NCBI GenBank assembly: GCA_035577985.1
Contig: DATJZY010000154.1
Coordinates: 1 to 52,896 of the forward strand
DNA from: Candidatus Eisenbacteria bacterium
GTDB lineage: Bacteria; Desulfobacterota; Binatia; DP-6
Length of the DNA stretch: 52,896 nucleotides
Direction: 5' to 3'
Shown: positions 46,034-52,896 of the stretch, piece after piece
How positions within the stretch are numbered: the stretch's first letter is position 1
Layout of the letters: every line of letters begins with the position of its first letter
Program-made: the position numbers and the translations under genes
The notes under the pieces: generated by a model
Told to the model about the DNA's origin: nothing
Databases searched by the model: none
The model's input: only the letters and a program-made list of their open reading frames with translations

Positions 46034-46861
46034 ATGCCCATCGATCTGTCGTACATCGGCAAGAAGCTCGGCGGCGTGACGCAGAGCTGGGACCAGAAGG
46101 ACGTCATGCTCTACGGGCTCGGCGTCGGCTGCGGGCGCGAAGAGCTCCAGTTCGTCTACGAGCGCGAGCTGAAGGTGCTCCCCACCTTCGCCGTCGTTCC
46201 CGCGTTCCCCGCCATGCTGAACCTCGGCGGCGCCATGCAGGTGAACCCGGCGATGGTGCTGCACGGCGAGCAGTCGATCGAGCTCACCGGGCCCATCCCG
46301 ACCGAGGCCACCGTCACGACGACGCCGACCATCAAGGCCGTCTACGACAAGGTGAAGGGCGCGGTCGTGGTCGTCGCGACGGAATCCGTCGACGAGAAGG
46401 GCAAGGTGCTCTTCCGCGGGCAGTCCTCCATCTTCGTGCGCGGTGAGGGCGGCTTCGGCGGCGACCGCGGGCCGTCGGGCGCGCGCAACGTGCCGCCCGA
46501 CCGCAAGCCCGACAAGTCGATCTCCTACAAGACGCTGCCGCAGCAGGCCCTCATCTACCGCCTGTCGGGCGACATGAACCCCCTCCACGCCGATCCCGAC
46601 TTCGCGAAGATGGGCGGGTTCGACACGCCGATCCTGCATGGTCTCTGCACGTTCGGCCACGCGGGCCGCGCGGTACTGGCCGCCTACTGCGACAACGATC
46701 CGGCGCGCATGAAGACCTTCGAGGTGCGCTTCTCGGGCGTCGTCTTCCCCGGCGAGACGATCACCACCGACATGTGGGAGGTCGAGAAGGGGAAGATCGT
46801 CTTCACGGCCAGGACCGAGCGCGGCGAGTCGCTCTCGAGCGCGGCTGCCACCATCACCTGA
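46034..46861 (+). CDS. MaoC family enoyl-CoA hydratase 2 (double hot-dog)
   Basis: 275 residues, the two-domain eukaryotic-MFE2-like hydratase 2. The catalytic motif IYRLSGDMNPLHADPDFAKM gives Asp180 and His185; GFDTPILHGLCTFG follows as usual. The N-terminal half (LYGLGVGCGREELQFVYE, TFAVVPAFPAML) is the substrate-binding hot dog. It hydrates trans-2-enoyl-CoA to the (R)-3-hydroxyacyl-CoA. Such enzymes serve bulky, branched or steroid acyl-CoAs. It leads the operon MaoC, 60-residue protein, enoyl-CoA hydratase. Confidence 0.93.
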   Translation: MPIDLSYIGKKLGGVTQSWDQKDVMLYGLGVGCGREELQFVYERELKVLPTFAVVPAFPAMLNLGGAMQVNPAMVLHGEQSIELTGPIPTEATVTTTPTIKAVYDKVKGAVVVVATESVDEKGKVLFRGQSSIFVRGEGGFGGDRGPSGARNVPPDRKPDKSISYKTLPQQALIYRLSGDMNPLHADPDFAKMGGFDTPILHGLCTFGHAGRAVLAAYCDNDPARMKTFEVRFSGVVFPGETITTDMWEVEKGKIVFTARTERGESLSSAAATIT

Positions 46862-46864
46862 GCG

Positions 46865-47047
46865 ATGAATCCGCCCGCGGGACGCATCCAGGTCGGCGAT
46901 CGCGTGACGGTGCCCGGCGGCCGCACGGGACGCGTGACGAAGGAGCGGCTCTTGGTGTCGAACGGATCGTGGTTCTGCACCGTCGAGCTCGACGGCGGCG
47001 GTACGGTCGAGGTGCTCGACTACGAGCTGAAGAAGAGCGCCGCCTGA
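46865..47047 (+). CDS. Small SH3/KOW-like protein
   Basis: 60 residues, three bases after the MaoC stop and 11 before the enoyl-CoA hydratase start. The sequence is beta-rich (RIQVGDRVTVPGGRTGRVTK, then WFCTVELDGGGTVEVLDYEL), the look of a small SH3-like barrel as in KOW proteins. No known family is recognised. Its tight position between two hydratases argues that it is real and translated, perhaps as an accessory binding protein. Confidence 0.6.
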   Translation: MNPPAGRIQVGDRVTVPGGRTGRVTKERLLVSNGSWFCTVELDGGGTVEVLDYELKKSAA

Positions 47048-47058
47048 AGGCCGCCGGC

Positions 47059-47916
47059 ATGTCGTTCACGCAGATCCTCTACGACGTGGCGGACGGCGTC
47101 TGCACGATCACGCTCAACCGGCCGGAGAAGCTGAACGCCTTCACGGTCACGATGATGTACGAGCTGATCGAGGCGTTCGATCGCACCGACGCCGATGACG
47201 CCGTGCGCGCCGTCATCGTGACCGGCGCCGGCCGCGCCTTCTGCGCCGGCGCCGACGTGTCGGGCGGAAGCCAGACCTTCGACTACGAGAGCCAGGGCGC
47301 CTCGGAGATCAAGGAGTTCCGCGACGGCGGCGGGCTCGTCTCGCTGCGCATCTTCGAGTCGAAGAAGCCCGTCATCGCGGCCTTCAACGGCCCGGCGGTC
47401 GGCGTCGGCTGCACCATGACGCTGCCGATGGACGTCCGCATCGCCTCGACGAGCGCACGCTTCGGCTTCGTGTTCGCCCGCCGCGGCATCGTCCCCGAGG
47501 CGGCGTCGAGCTGGTTCCTGCCGCGCATCGTCGGCATCAGCCAGGCGGCGGAGTGGTGCTACACCGGCCGCATCTTCCCGGCCGAGGAGGCGCTCGCCGG
47601 CCGCCTCGTGTCGCGCGTGGTCGCACCGGAGGCGCTCATGGACACCGCGCGGGGCATCGCGCGCGAGATCGTCGAGAACACGTCGGCGATCTCCGTCACG
47701 CTCACGCGCGCGATGCTCTGGCGCATGCTCGGCGCCGACCACCCGATGGAGGCGCACAAGGTCGACTCGAAGGCCATCTACGAGATGGGCCGCTCCGCCG
47801 ACGCGATCGAGGGCGTGACTTCATTCCTGCAGAAGCGTCCGCCGGCGTTCCCGATGAAGCCGTCGACCGACCTGCCGCCGTTCTATCCGTGGTGGCCGCC
47901 GCGGCCGTTCAAGTAG
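47059..47916 (+). CDS. Enoyl-CoA hydratase/isomerase (crotonase family)
   Basis: 285 residues from the ATG at 47059. The crotonase fold is shown by ITLNRPEKLNAFTVTMM, the oxyanion-hole part VIVTGAGRAFCAGADVSGG and NGPAVGVGCTMTLPMDVRIA. The region FARRGIVPEAASSWFLPRIVG holds the Glu in the position of one catalytic acid; the other is less clear, so hydration versus isomerisation cannot be decided. An insert after AGADVSGG with SQTFDYESQGASEIKEF is longer than in standard crotonases. Last gene of its operon. Confidence 0.92.
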   Translation: MSFTQILYDVADGVCTITLNRPEKLNAFTVTMMYELIEAFDRTDADDAVRAVIVTGAGRAFCAGADVSGGSQTFDYESQGASEIKEFRDGGGLVSLRIFESKKPVIAAFNGPAVGVGCTMTLPMDVRIASTSARFGFVFARRGIVPEAASSWFLPRIVGISQAAEWCYTGRIFPAEEALAGRLVSRVVAPEALMDTARGIAREIVENTSAISVTLTRAMLWRMLGADHPMEAHKVDSKAIYEMGRSADAIEGVTSFLQKRPPAFPMKPSTDLPPFYPWWPPRPFK

Positions 47917-47935
47917 CCGGCGGCGGCGGCGCCGA

Positions 47936-49384
47936 TCATTGGCCCTCGAGGTACCCGAGCTCGCGCAGGTTGGCGGCGGCATCCGGAGACAGTGCTTCCT
48001 TGACCTCGCGAGCCATGGGCGGCCCGCCCGCCGCGCGATCGATCTCGGCCCTCCCGCTCGTGACGAGCCGCGCGACGATCTCCGGATGGTCGCTCGCCAC
48101 GTTCGTGCGCTCGCCTGGATCCAGCGCGAGGTCGAAGAGCAGCGGACCGCCGTCCGTCTCGATCACCTTGTAGCGCTCGTCGAGGAACGCGCGCCGGTGA
48201 CCTGCCCAGCCCTCCACCTCGCGTACGGGCGCCATCTCCGCGATCACCAGGCGCGGGAACACTCCGCCGAAGATGTCGGCGCCCTGGAGGCCCGCGTCGA
48301 CCGGCAGCTCCACGAGGGAGAGAAGCGACGGCAGCACGTCGATCGCGCGCGAGAGGTGCGTCACCTCGGGGCCGAGCTGGGCGGGCCGGCGCCCGTGCGG
48401 GAACTTCACGATGAAGGGGACATGAAGCAGCTCCTCCCAGAGCGCGTGTCCATGGCCGTAACCCGCGTGGTCGTACAGCTCCTCGCCGTGGTCGGCGGTC
48501 ACCACGATGAGGGTGTCGTCGAAGACGCCGAGGTCGCGCAGTCCGCGCAACAGCGGCCCGATGGCGACGTCGTCGGCGCGGCGAAGTTGCGCCTCGTACA
48601 CGAGGTGCAGGAACCGCACGTCCTCCGGCGTGAGATGGAGCGTGCCGTCGGCGATGTCCTGGCGCACCTTGGGACGGATGAAGTCCACCCCGCTCTGTCG
48701 TCGCGCGGCTTCGTCGTACGGAAAGGCGTAGCGAGTCATGTACTCGCCATCGCGACGCCAGTACGGGAACGGGAAGTGACAACCGTGCAGATGGACGTAC
48801 CCGAAGAACCGTCCGCGCTGCGCGCGTACGAAGTCGAGGGCGCGCACGGCACGGACGCTGTCGCCCCCGCTCTTCACCTGGAACGGTACCACCGTCCCGA
48901 ATCCCTGGGCGAGGCCGAAGACCGGCGCCAGGTGGTGGTTCATCATGATCGCGAAGGTCTCGAAGCCGTGCGCGGCGAGCCGTTCGGCGAGCGTCTCCGC
49001 GTCGTCGGACAAGGCGTGATTCGCCACCGTCATCTCGGCCCCCTCCGCGTTCCGGTAGGTCTGGAGCGAAACCCCCAGGTAGACCCCGTGGCTCGACACG
49101 TATCGGCCCGTGAAGAGCGAAGCCGTCGACGGCTTCGTCCACGACGCCTGGACGTAGTGGCGGCGGAAGACCGTCGTGTCCGGATGCCGAGCGAGCGCGT
49201 CGAGCTCCGGGGTCGTTTCCCGCTCGAAGCCGTAGGCGTGGATCGCGTCGGCGCGGCAGGCGTCGAGCGCGATCATGAGCACGTTGAACTTCCGCGGGTC
49301 GCGGGGAGGCGACGAGCACGCGGCGAGCGACAGCACCATCCAGATGGCCACGGTCCGGACACGGAGCTCGCGCACGCCTGCCAC
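47936..49384 (-). CDS. Sulfatase-fold lipoprotein with Thr at the formylglycine position
   Basis: 482 residues. A signal peptide with lipobox (LSLAAC, Cys23) marks a lipoprotein. The alkaline-phosphatase/sulfatase fold is clear: metal ligand Asp41 in LMIALDACRAD, the nucleophile region SWTKPSTASLFTGRY, and TADHGEELYDH and GHGHALWEE near the C-terminal metal site. In true sulfatases the nucleophile region is C/S-x-P-S-R; here it reads T83-K-P-S-T, so formylglycine cannot be formed. Thr is the nucleophile in LtaS/EptA-type phosphotransferases, so a phosphoester or phosphotransfer activity is more likely than sulfate hydrolysis. GTG start; another GTG lies at 49375. Confidence 0.85.
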   Translation of the reverse strand: MAGVRELRVRTVAIWMVLSLAACSSPPRDPRKFNVLMIALDACRADAIHAYGFERETTPELDALARHPDTTVFRRHYVQASWTKPSTASLFTGRYVSSHGVYLGVSLQTYRNAEGAEMTVANHALSDDAETLAERLAAHGFETFAIMMNHHLAPVFGLAQGFGTVVPFQVKSGGDSVRAVRALDFVRAQRGRFFGYVHLHGCHFPFPYWRRDGEYMTRYAFPYDEAARRQSGVDFIRPKVRQDIADGTLHLTPEDVRFLHLVYEAQLRRADDVAIGPLLRGLRDLGVFDDTLIVVTADHGEELYDHAGYGHGHALWEELLHVPFIVKFPHGRRPAQLGPEVTHLSRAIDVLPSLLSLVELPVDAGLQGADIFGGVFPRLVIAEMAPVREVEGWAGHRRAFLDERYKVIETDGGPLLFDLALDPGERTNVASDHPEIVARLVTSGRAEIDRAAGGPPMAREVKEALSPDAAANLRELGYLEGQ

Positions 49385-49448
49385 GCAGGTTCACTACTAG
49401 ACCCCTCCCGCGGTTCAAAGCGCGCGGCGCGGCCGCCGTCGTCGCGCC

Positions 49449-50312
49449 TCAGGCGACCGGCGGCAGCTCGGCGTGCTGGGGCAGATCGTCGGCGATCGTG
49501 TACCACGGCGCCATCGATCCCACGAAGATGTGGCGCTGGGGGCGCATGGGCGCGTCCCCATCGAGCGTGCCGAGCGGCACGACCGCGAGGCCGCGCTCGC
49601 GATCGATGCGCGGCATGGGTGAGCCGCAGACGCGGCAGAAGACCTGGGTGAAGAACCGCGCCTCCGGGACCTTGTAGGAGACGAGCAGGTCCTCGCCACG
49701 CACGAAGCGCACGCCGTCGGCCACGGTGAAGAGGTTCGACGCGTGCGCCGCGGCGCGCGCCTTGCGGCAGCGCGAGCAGTGACAGTGCTGCGAGCGCAGG
49801 GGCGCACCCTCGACGACGTACTCGACGCCGCCACACAGGCAGCTCCCGCGGGGCGGCCCGGAAGCGGCGCTGCGCGGCGGCAGCTCGGCGAGCGGGGTCA
49901 TCCCGAAGCCGGGTGGCTCGGCGTCGAATCGCGGGATGTCGCCGCGGATCTCGAACCACGACGCCTTGGAGCCGACGAAGATGTGCGCGAGGGGGCGGAC
50001 GCCCGGGTCGCCCTCCAGGGGACCCGCGGGCATCGCAACCCGGTCCTCCCACGCCAGCTCGCCGTCCGGGACGACCGAGCCGCACCGCCCGCAGAACGGC
50101 CGGAAGAACCCCGGCGACGACTCGTAGCGCTGGACGCCCTCGCGCCCGCGCAGGAACGCGAACCCGCCGGCCCGGCCCATGACGTAGGTGGCGAACGCCG
50201 TGCCGTGCGCCTTCCGGCAGCGCGAGCAATGGCAGTGCGACATCAAGTCGAGCGGCTCTTCGACTTTCCAGGCGACGTCACCACAGAGACAGCTTCCAAG
50301 CACCGTCGACAT
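49449..50312 (-). CDS. Protein with two tandem GFA (CENP-V-like) domains
   Basis: 287 residues made of two similar halves. Each has the zinc motif C-x-C at the start (GSCLCGDVAW and GSCLCGGVEY), CHCSRCRKA in the middle and a C-x2-C (RPFCGRCGS, QVFCRVCGS), followed by a closing HIFVGSxAxW strand. These are the zinc-binding residues of glutathione-dependent formaldehyde-activating enzyme and centromere protein V. Most family members have a single domain, so this is an internal duplication. Role unknown; glutathione or small-thiol chemistry is possible. The two zinc motifs are complete in both halves. Confidence 0.9.
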   Translation of the reverse strand: MSTVLGSCLCGDVAWKVEEPLDLMSHCHCSRCRKAHGTAFATYVMGRAGGFAFLRGREGVQRYESSPGFFRPFCGRCGSVVPDGELAWEDRVAMPAGPLEGDPGVRPLAHIFVGSKASWFEIRGDIPRFDAEPPGFGMTPLAELPPRSAASGPPRGSCLCGGVEYVVEGAPLRSQHCHCSRCRKARAAAHASNLFTVADGVRFVRGEDLLVSYKVPEARFFTQVFCRVCGSPMPRIDRERGLAVVPLGTLDGDAPMRPQRHIFVGSMAPWYTIADDLPQHAELPPVA

Positions 50313-50522
50313 GCTGCCGCCTCGCTACGTCGCGGGTCGGGCAGCGTCAAACTGCCGCTCCGAAGGCGTCGCGCCGGCTTCGCAGAACGCTGCACGTCAT
50401 CGCCGAACCCACAGCGCAGGGCGCTGGCCAGTGCACTTGCATGGGCCGAATGGCTTGCGCCGCGAACACCGAGAAAGGTACCTTCCCCGCGCCATCCGTG
50501 TGTCCAAGGGCCTGATCTGGCG

Positions 50523-50528
50523 AGGAGC
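50523..50528 (+). promoter_or_regulatory. Shine-Dalgarno site of the stalk protein gene
   Basis: GAGGAG lies about 8 bases before the ATG at 50536 and decides the start, which is followed by a good signal peptide. In the rest of the 223-base gap 50313-50535 I see no gene, repeat or convincing promoter. Confidence 0.55.
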
Positions 50529-50535
50529 CAACCGA

Positions 50536-52896
50536 ATGCGTGTTCGTGATTCCCGAGCGTCGATCTACGCCGGGATCGTTTCTCTGCTGCTTCTGACCTC
50601 CGTCGCGCGCGCGGCCGACGTCGGCGTCACCGCGACCCAGCTGACGGTGACGGACAAGCTCGCCGCCGCCGGCAAAGCGAAGTTCCTCTTCGAGTCGAAG
50701 GATCGCGCCGTCACCAAGGGTCCCGGCACCGATCCATCGAGCATCACCGTCGACTTCACCGCGAAGTACGCGAACGGTCTCGCCGAGGGCGGCTTCGTGC
50801 TGCCCGAGGGCGCCGCTTGGGTCGCGAACAGTCCCAAGGTGGCGCGCTTCGTCAACAAGTCGGCGCCGGGCGGACCGACGCAGGCGAAGCTCGCGCTGAT
50901 CAAGCCCGGCAAGCTCGCGAAGCTCGTCGGCAAGGGACTCGGCGATCTTCCGTTCGACGTTCTCGCCGCCGGCGCCCCCGCCGGCGGCGTCTACACGGCC
51001 TACTGCATCACGAACGGCGGCGTCCAGACGTGCCTCTGCTCCCAGTTCACCACGTGCTCCTACAAGCTGATCGCGCACGACACGGGCGCCTCGCTCGTCT
51101 GCAAGCGCGGCACGGCCGACGCGATGTGCCGGGCGCTCACGCCGGCGACGACCACCACGACGACCTCGTCCTCGACCAGCACGACCTCGTCGTCCAGCAC
51201 CTCGACCTCGAGCTCGTCCACGACGTCGACGACCACGAGCTCCTCGACCACGTCCTCCACGACCACGAGCTCCTCGACGACCAGCAGCTCCTCCACGTCG
51301 AGCGCGCCCTCGACCAGCACCACGTCGACCTCCGCGGCGCCCACGACGTCATCGACCACGACCTCTTCGTCGACGTCCACGTCGAGCGCCCCGACGACCA
51401 GCAGCACCAGCACCACCGCGGCGCCCACGACCACCACGTCCTCGTCCTCGACGTCGAGCACCTCGACCACGCCGTCGACCAGCACGACCTCCACGAGCGC
51501 CGCGCCCACGACGTCGACCTCGAGCACCTCCACCTCGACCGCGCCCTCGACCAGCAGCACCAGCACCACCGCGGCACCCACGACCACCACGTCCTCGTCC
51601 TCGACGTCGAGCACCTCGACGACCCCGTCGACCAGCACGACGTCCACGAGCGCGGCTCCGACGACGTCCTCGACGTCGAGCTCGACGTCCACTTCGTCGT
51701 CGACCTCGACCAGCTCGACCACCAGCAGCTCCTCCACGACCAGCACGTCGTCCTCGACGAGCAGCTCGTCCTCGTCGAGCAGCACGAGCTCCTCGACGTC
51801 GAGCAGCACCTCGTCCAGCAGCACCACGAGCACGGAAGCGCCCACGACGTCCTCCACGTCGACCTCGACCTCCACCAGCTCGACCAGCAGCTCCACGACC
51901 AGCAGCACGTCCTCGTCGACGTCGTCCTCCACGTCGACCTCGACCACCACCGAAGCGCCGACCACCTCGTCGACCTCGACCAGCACCTCGACGTCCAGCT
52001 CGACGACGTCGAGCACGTCGACATCCAGCTCCACCTCGAGCAGCACGACGACCACGACCGAGGAGCCGACCACGTCGTCCACGTCGACGAGCTCGTCGAC
52101 GACCAGCAGCACCTCGACGTCGAGCAGCTCCTCGACCAGCAGCAGCACGACCACCACCACCGAGGAGCCGACCACCTCGACGACCTCGACCAGCAGCTCG
52201 ACGACGTCGAGCACGTGGTCCACCACCAGCACCACGACGAGCACGTCGACCACCACGACGACGCTCGCCTGCGTGGCCACGTCCGGGACGCTCTGCGACC
52301 TCGGGAACGGAACCATCTTCGACACGGCGACGGGCCTGCAGTGGGAGAAGAAGGACGACGGCGGCGGCGGCCCCAACCCGAACGACCTGCACGACGTGGA
52401 CAACCGCTACGTGTGGGCCGGCGTGTGCACGCTCGACACGACCAAGCTGTGCCAGCCGACGGTGGGCGCCGAGGTGGCCTGCAAGGTGCAGACCGATCCC
52501 GCCAACTGGCAGGACGGTGGCTGCGAGCCGTGCGCGCCGGCGGACGGAACGTGCAACGTCGACCCCCAGGGGCTGGGCTCGCTCTCGACCGTCTGGGAAT
52601 GGCTCGACAGACTCAACGATGCCGGCTTCGCCGGGCACAACGACTGGCGGCTCCCGACCATGAGCGGCAACCCGCCCGGCAGCACGCCGGACGCGCCGGA
52701 GCTGGAGTCGATCATCGTGCCGGTCCTCGTGCCCCGGATCGATCCGATCTTCGGCCCGACGCGGCCCCTCGACTACTGGTCGGCGAGCACCGACGTCGCG
52801 AACCTGGCGCACGCCTGGAACGTCAACTTCTCCAACGGCAACGTCGACAGCGACGCGAAGGAGTTCGGCGACTTCGTCCGGGCGGTTCGCGTTCCG
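50536..52896 (+). CDS. Large secreted Ser/Thr-stalk protein with DUF1566/Lcl-like domain (3' partial)
   Basis: 787 codons, open to the right edge of the window. A signal peptide (IYAGIVSLLLLTSVARA) precedes an N-terminal domain of about 180 residues with six Cys (YCIT, QTCLCSQFTTC, VCKR, MCR). Then comes a stalk of about 370 residues made almost only of Ser and Thr with scattered Ala-Pro and Glu-Pro (205-576). The C-terminal domain has IFDTATGLQWEKKDDG, NDWRLPTMSG, ELESIIVPVLV, DYWSAS, AWNVNFSNG and FVRAVRVP, the DUF1566/Lcl C-terminal pattern. The stalk probably projects the domain from the cell surface and may be O-glycosylated. It has no visible relation to the preceding GFA gene. Confidence 0.88.
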   Translation, partial: MRVRDSRASIYAGIVSLLLLTSVARAADVGVTATQLTVTDKLAAAGKAKFLFESKDRAVTKGPGTDPSSITVDFTAKYANGLAEGGFVLPEGAAWVANSPKVARFVNKSAPGGPTQAKLALIKPGKLAKLVGKGLGDLPFDVLAAGAPAGGVYTAYCITNGGVQTCLCSQFTTCSYKLIAHDTGASLVCKRGTADAMCRALTPATTTTTTSSSTSTTSSSSTSTSSSSTTSTTTSSSTTSSTTTSSSTTSSSSTSSAPSTSTTSTSAAPTTSSTTTSSSTSTSSAPTTSSTSTTAAPTTTTSSSSTSSTSTTPSTSTTSTSAAPTTSTSSTSTSTAPSTSSTSTTAAPTTTTSSSSTSSTSTTPSTSTTSTSAAPTTSSTSSSTSTSSSTSTSSTTSSSSTTSTSSSTSSSSSSSSTSSSTSSSTSSSSTTSTEAPTTSSTSTSTSTSSTSSSTTSSTSSSTSSSTSTSTTTEAPTTSSTSTSTSTSSSTTSSTSTSSSTSSSTTTTTEEPTTSSTSTSSSTTSSTSTSSSSSTSSSTTTTTEEPTTSTTSTSSSTTSSTWSTTSTTTSTSTTTTTLACVATSGTLCDLGNGTIFDTATGLQWEKKDDGGGGPNPNDLHDVDNRYVWAGVCTLDTTKLCQPTVGAEVACKVQTDPANWQDGGCEPCAPADGTCNVDPQGLGSLSTVWEWLDRLNDAGFAGHNDWRLPTMSGNPPGSTPDAPELESIIVPVLVPRIDPIFGPTRPLDYWSASTDVANLAHAWNVNFSNGNVDSDAKEFGDFVRAVRVP
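51148..52263 (+). repeat. Low-complexity Ser/Thr-coding stalk region with a 153-base internal duplication
   Basis: About 1.1 kb of nearly pure Ser (TCG, TCC, AGC) and Thr (ACG, ACC) codons. A segment of about 120 bases at 51396-51515 recurs at 51549-51668, offset 153 bases (51 codons), with only silent or near-silent differences. Pro-containing spacers (AAPTT, EAPTT, EEPTT) recur along it. Such DNA is prone to length change by slippage and recombination. The minus strand reads as an artificial Val/Asp/Glu-rich frame here. Confidence 0.85.

Noticed and set aside
51396..51668. CRISPR-like direct repeats in the stalk region
   Set aside because: The copies are coding, differ by silent changes, have no unique spacers of constant length, and no cas genes are near.
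51060..52403. Long minus-strand frame rich in Val, Asp, Glu and Leu
   Set aside because: It is the antisense of the Ser/Thr-coding stalk; the composition follows from the repetitive codons, while the plus strand has signal peptide, domains and Shine-Dalgarno site.

Overview
The window is a GC-rich bacterial chromosome segment. It is densely packed with genes, many start codons are GTG, and 4-base stop/start overlaps are common. Complete LPS-transport and Kdo genes mark a Gram-negative cell. The order kdsB-pyrG-kdsA-kdsD-(acyltransferase)-lptC-lptA-lptB-rpoN-hpf-ptsN-hprK-rapZ-EIIA-HPr is the arrangement seen in Deltaproteobacteria-like lineages. Secreted proteins with very long Ser/Thr-only linkers, short collagen-like proteins and several CoA-thioester degradation genes would fit an uncultured soil lineage such as Candidatus Binatota. 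That assignment is an inference and no marker gene here settles it. I found no rRNA, tRNA, CRISPR array, phage or transposase.

Layout. 1-2.5 kb: the end of a Thr-rich secreted protein with a PPC-like domain, then an operon of three tandem paralogous secreted proteins with short collagen-like repeats. 2.6-4.9 kb: thpR, cinA and pgpA in overlapping order. 4.9-8.4 kb: a CysQ-type phosphatase, a GNAT acetyltransferase and a single-subunit molybdopterin oxidoreductase. 8.5-12.3 kb: a glycerophosphodiesterase frame lying directly behind the TAG stop of an M23 peptidase, then divergent ruvX-mltG. 12.3-13.9 kb: a three-gene operon of unknown function with an STN-domain protein. 14.0-20.7 kb: lexA-hemW, a membrane protein, and the SAM-cycle genes ahcY and metK around an amidohydrolase lipoprotein.

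20.8-33.1 kb: the large leftward envelope/regulatory block. It makes and activates Kdo, supplies CTP, moves LPS to the outer membrane (LptA, B, C), and carries sigma-54 and a regulatory PTS branch (PtsN, HprK, RapZ, mannose-type EIIA, HPr). kdsC is absent from its usual place and an LpxL/HtrB-type acyltransferase sits there instead.

33.2-50.3 kb: accessory metabolism. Two overlapping acyl-CoA dehydrogenases, a Cys-less thiolase-like protein with a DUF35 partner, an SDR, a MaoC hydratase and an enoyl-CoA hydratase suggest degradation of a branched or steroid-like acyl-CoA. Between them lie a cupredoxin-like protein, a TlpA-like thioredoxin, a methyltransferase, a PEBP protein, an esterase, a sulfatase-fold lipoprotein without the formylglycine Cys, a double GFA protein, a broken Uma2 gene and three palindromic intergenic elements. 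50.5 kb to the end: a large secreted protein, still open at the window edge, with a roughly 370-residue Ser/Thr stalk and a DUF1566/Lcl-like domain.

No gene-free stretch exceeds 300 bases. The largest are 50313-50535, where only a Shine-Dalgarno site is visible, and 41380-41596, which holds palindromic repeats.
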